In this document: positions 62,417-64,000 of the stretch, piece after piece
Layout: the number at the start of each line of letters is the position of its first letter
Position numbering within the stretch: the stretch's first letter is position 1
Source of the DNA: Sapria himalayana
Taxonomy: Eukaryota; Streptophyta; Magnoliopsida; Malpighiales; Rafflesiaceae
Direction of reading: 5' to 3'
DNA: 64,000 nt
Assembly: GCA_029783825.1 (NCBI GenBank)
Contig: JAREIK010000522.1
Location: forward strand, 1-64,000
Program-made: the position numbers and the translations under genes
The notes under the pieces: model-generated
The model's input: only the letters and a program-made list of their open reading frames with translations
What the model was told of the DNA's origin: nothing
The model's database searches: none

Positions 62417-63440
62417 TCATAGATAGATAGATAGATAATAAATTGATTTATAGATACATAGATAGACAGATTGACAATTAGAGAAATAGAAAGATAGAAA
62501 GATAGACACATAAATATATAAACATAAAAATAAAAATCTAGATAAATAGATATAAAGATAGACAGATTGACAGACATATAGATAGACATATAGATAGACA
62601 AATATATATACAGATATATATAGATAGATTGACAAATATATAGTCAGATAGATAGATATACAGAAATATATACACAGATGGCAGATAGATAGATAGATCG
62701 ATAGATAGATAGATAGATAGACAAATAGATATATAGACATATAGATAGATAGATAGACAAATGATAGACAGATAGATAGACATAATAATATAAAGATATA
62801 TAGACAGATAGATATACAAAGAGATAGACAAATAGACAGATATATAGATAGGCAAATAGGCAGATTGATAGATAGATAGCCCAATTCAACAGATAAATAG
62901 TTAGAGTGATAGACTATTAGACAACTAGAAAGAGATATACTAATAGATAGATAGATAGATAAAAAATTAAACACATAGGCAAATAGATAAATTGATAGAT
63001 TGACATATAGATATATTGACACATAGATATAGAGATAGATATAGAGACATATAAAGAGATAGCCAAATATATAGATAGATAGATAGATAGTTAGATAGAT
63101 AAATAGATAGACAGATTAATAGTTAAACAGACAAATAGAAAGATAGATAGATATATAGATTTATAGATAGATAGATTGATTAATAGGCTGATATACAAAA
63201 AAACAATCAGATAGTTAGTCTGATAGATAGATAGAGACACATATATACATATAAAGAAATAGACACATAGATAGATAGACTGACAAATAGATAGATTGAT
63301 AGACATATGGATTGATAAACTAATTGATATAAGTAGATAGATAGATAGATTGATTGATTGATTGAGAAATAGATAGACAAATAGACAGACAGACATATAG
63401 ATAGATAGATATACAAATAGATAAATAGAATGATAGACAT

Positions 63441-63471
<31 letters not shown>

Positions 63472-64000
63472 CTAAATAGAAAGATTACTAGATAGACTAA
63501 GAGTTAGAAATATAGATAAATAGATAAATAAATATATAGATTGATAGACATATTATAGATAGATAAATATATACATATATTGATAGACATATAGACAAAA
63601 TGATAGATAGACATATAGATTAAAAAAATTGATACATAAACAATTAGATAGAGAGATAGATAGACATATAGGCAAATATATTGATAGACATATAGATAGA
63701 TAGACAAATTGATTGATAGACCAATATCAATTAAGACAATTAGATAGTTAGACAGATAGTGATTTTTAATAATAGACAGTTAGAAAGTTACTCATATAAA
63801 TAGATCGATAGATTGACATATAGACAAATATATAGATAGATAGATACACAAATAAAAATATTAATAGGTATATAAATAGGTAGATAAATAGATATACATA
63901 TAGAGAGATAAATAGATAGATAGCTAAGTAGATAGATAGATAGACTGATAGATAACTAGACAAATAGATAGATAAATCGAAAGACATATATATACATAGA
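61976..64000 (+). repeat. GATA satellite, block E
   Basis: GATA on the + strand from a (TA)n tract at the CACTA-4 end to the window edge, continuing beyond it. A second TA tract lies at about 62385-62413. Same variants as in block A (GACA, AATA, GATT). No gene; the Ser-Ile-Tyr-Leu ORFs are minus-strand translations of the repeat. Confidence 0.95.

Overview
The window looks like intergenic, repeat-dominated DNA of a flowering plant nuclear genome. The evidence is plant-type CACTA (En/Spm) transposons, AT-rich sequence, and broken copies of plant genes (egg-cell-secreted protein EC1, SCC3, KIN-12, a mitochondrial-type PPR protein) carried inside two of the transposons. I cannot name the species. 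I find no intact host gene, no rRNA and no tRNA. The long reading frames made of Ser-Ile-Tyr-Leu repeats are translations of a tetranucleotide satellite, not genes.

Layout: (A) 1-16560, a degenerate GATA/GACA satellite with GATA on the + strand and visible kilobase-scale higher-order duplications. (B) 16561-26686, CACTA-1, a non-autonomous + strand element that has lost its 5' terminus. (C) 26687-29893, satellite with GATA on the - strand. (D) 29894-39788, CACTA-2, an element with both termini and ATA flanks, loaded with captured gene fragments. (E) 39789-50167, CACTA-3 on the - strand, with a decayed TNP2 transposase, its 5' TIR at 50167 and its 3' end missing. (F) 50168-52045, satellite with GATA on the - strand. 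(G) 52046-61975, CACTA-4 on the + strand, with a decayed TNP2 and a TNPA-like second gene, both termini missing. It carries a threefold macrorepeat, and a 570-bp GATA block is embedded in the third copy. (H) 61976-64000, satellite with GATA on the + strand.

How the parts relate: CACTA-3 and CACTA-4 are relics of the autonomous class (TNP2 plus TNPA-like protein). CACTA-1 and CACTA-2 are non-autonomous relatives that share terminal/subterminal repeats, non-coding blocks, palindromic TATATGTACATATA arrays and a ~240-bp module. CACTA-1 and CACTA-2 both carry the same pair of captured fragments, cohesin SCC3 and RNA cytidine acetyltransferase (NAT10/KRE33). CACTA-2 also carries EC1, PPR, SmF and KIN-12 fragments. 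Introns are retained, so capture was from genomic DNA. The SmF copy still keeps phase and an open frame over four exons.

The most unusual points are: the GATA block embedded in a transposon module at a place where that module itself resembles a satellite unit; satellite polarity that flips across CACTA-1; satellite abutting three broken element ends; and three tandem copies of a macrorepeat with tracts of GCN-type triplets of increasing length. All homology statements come from reading translations by eye; no database search was run.
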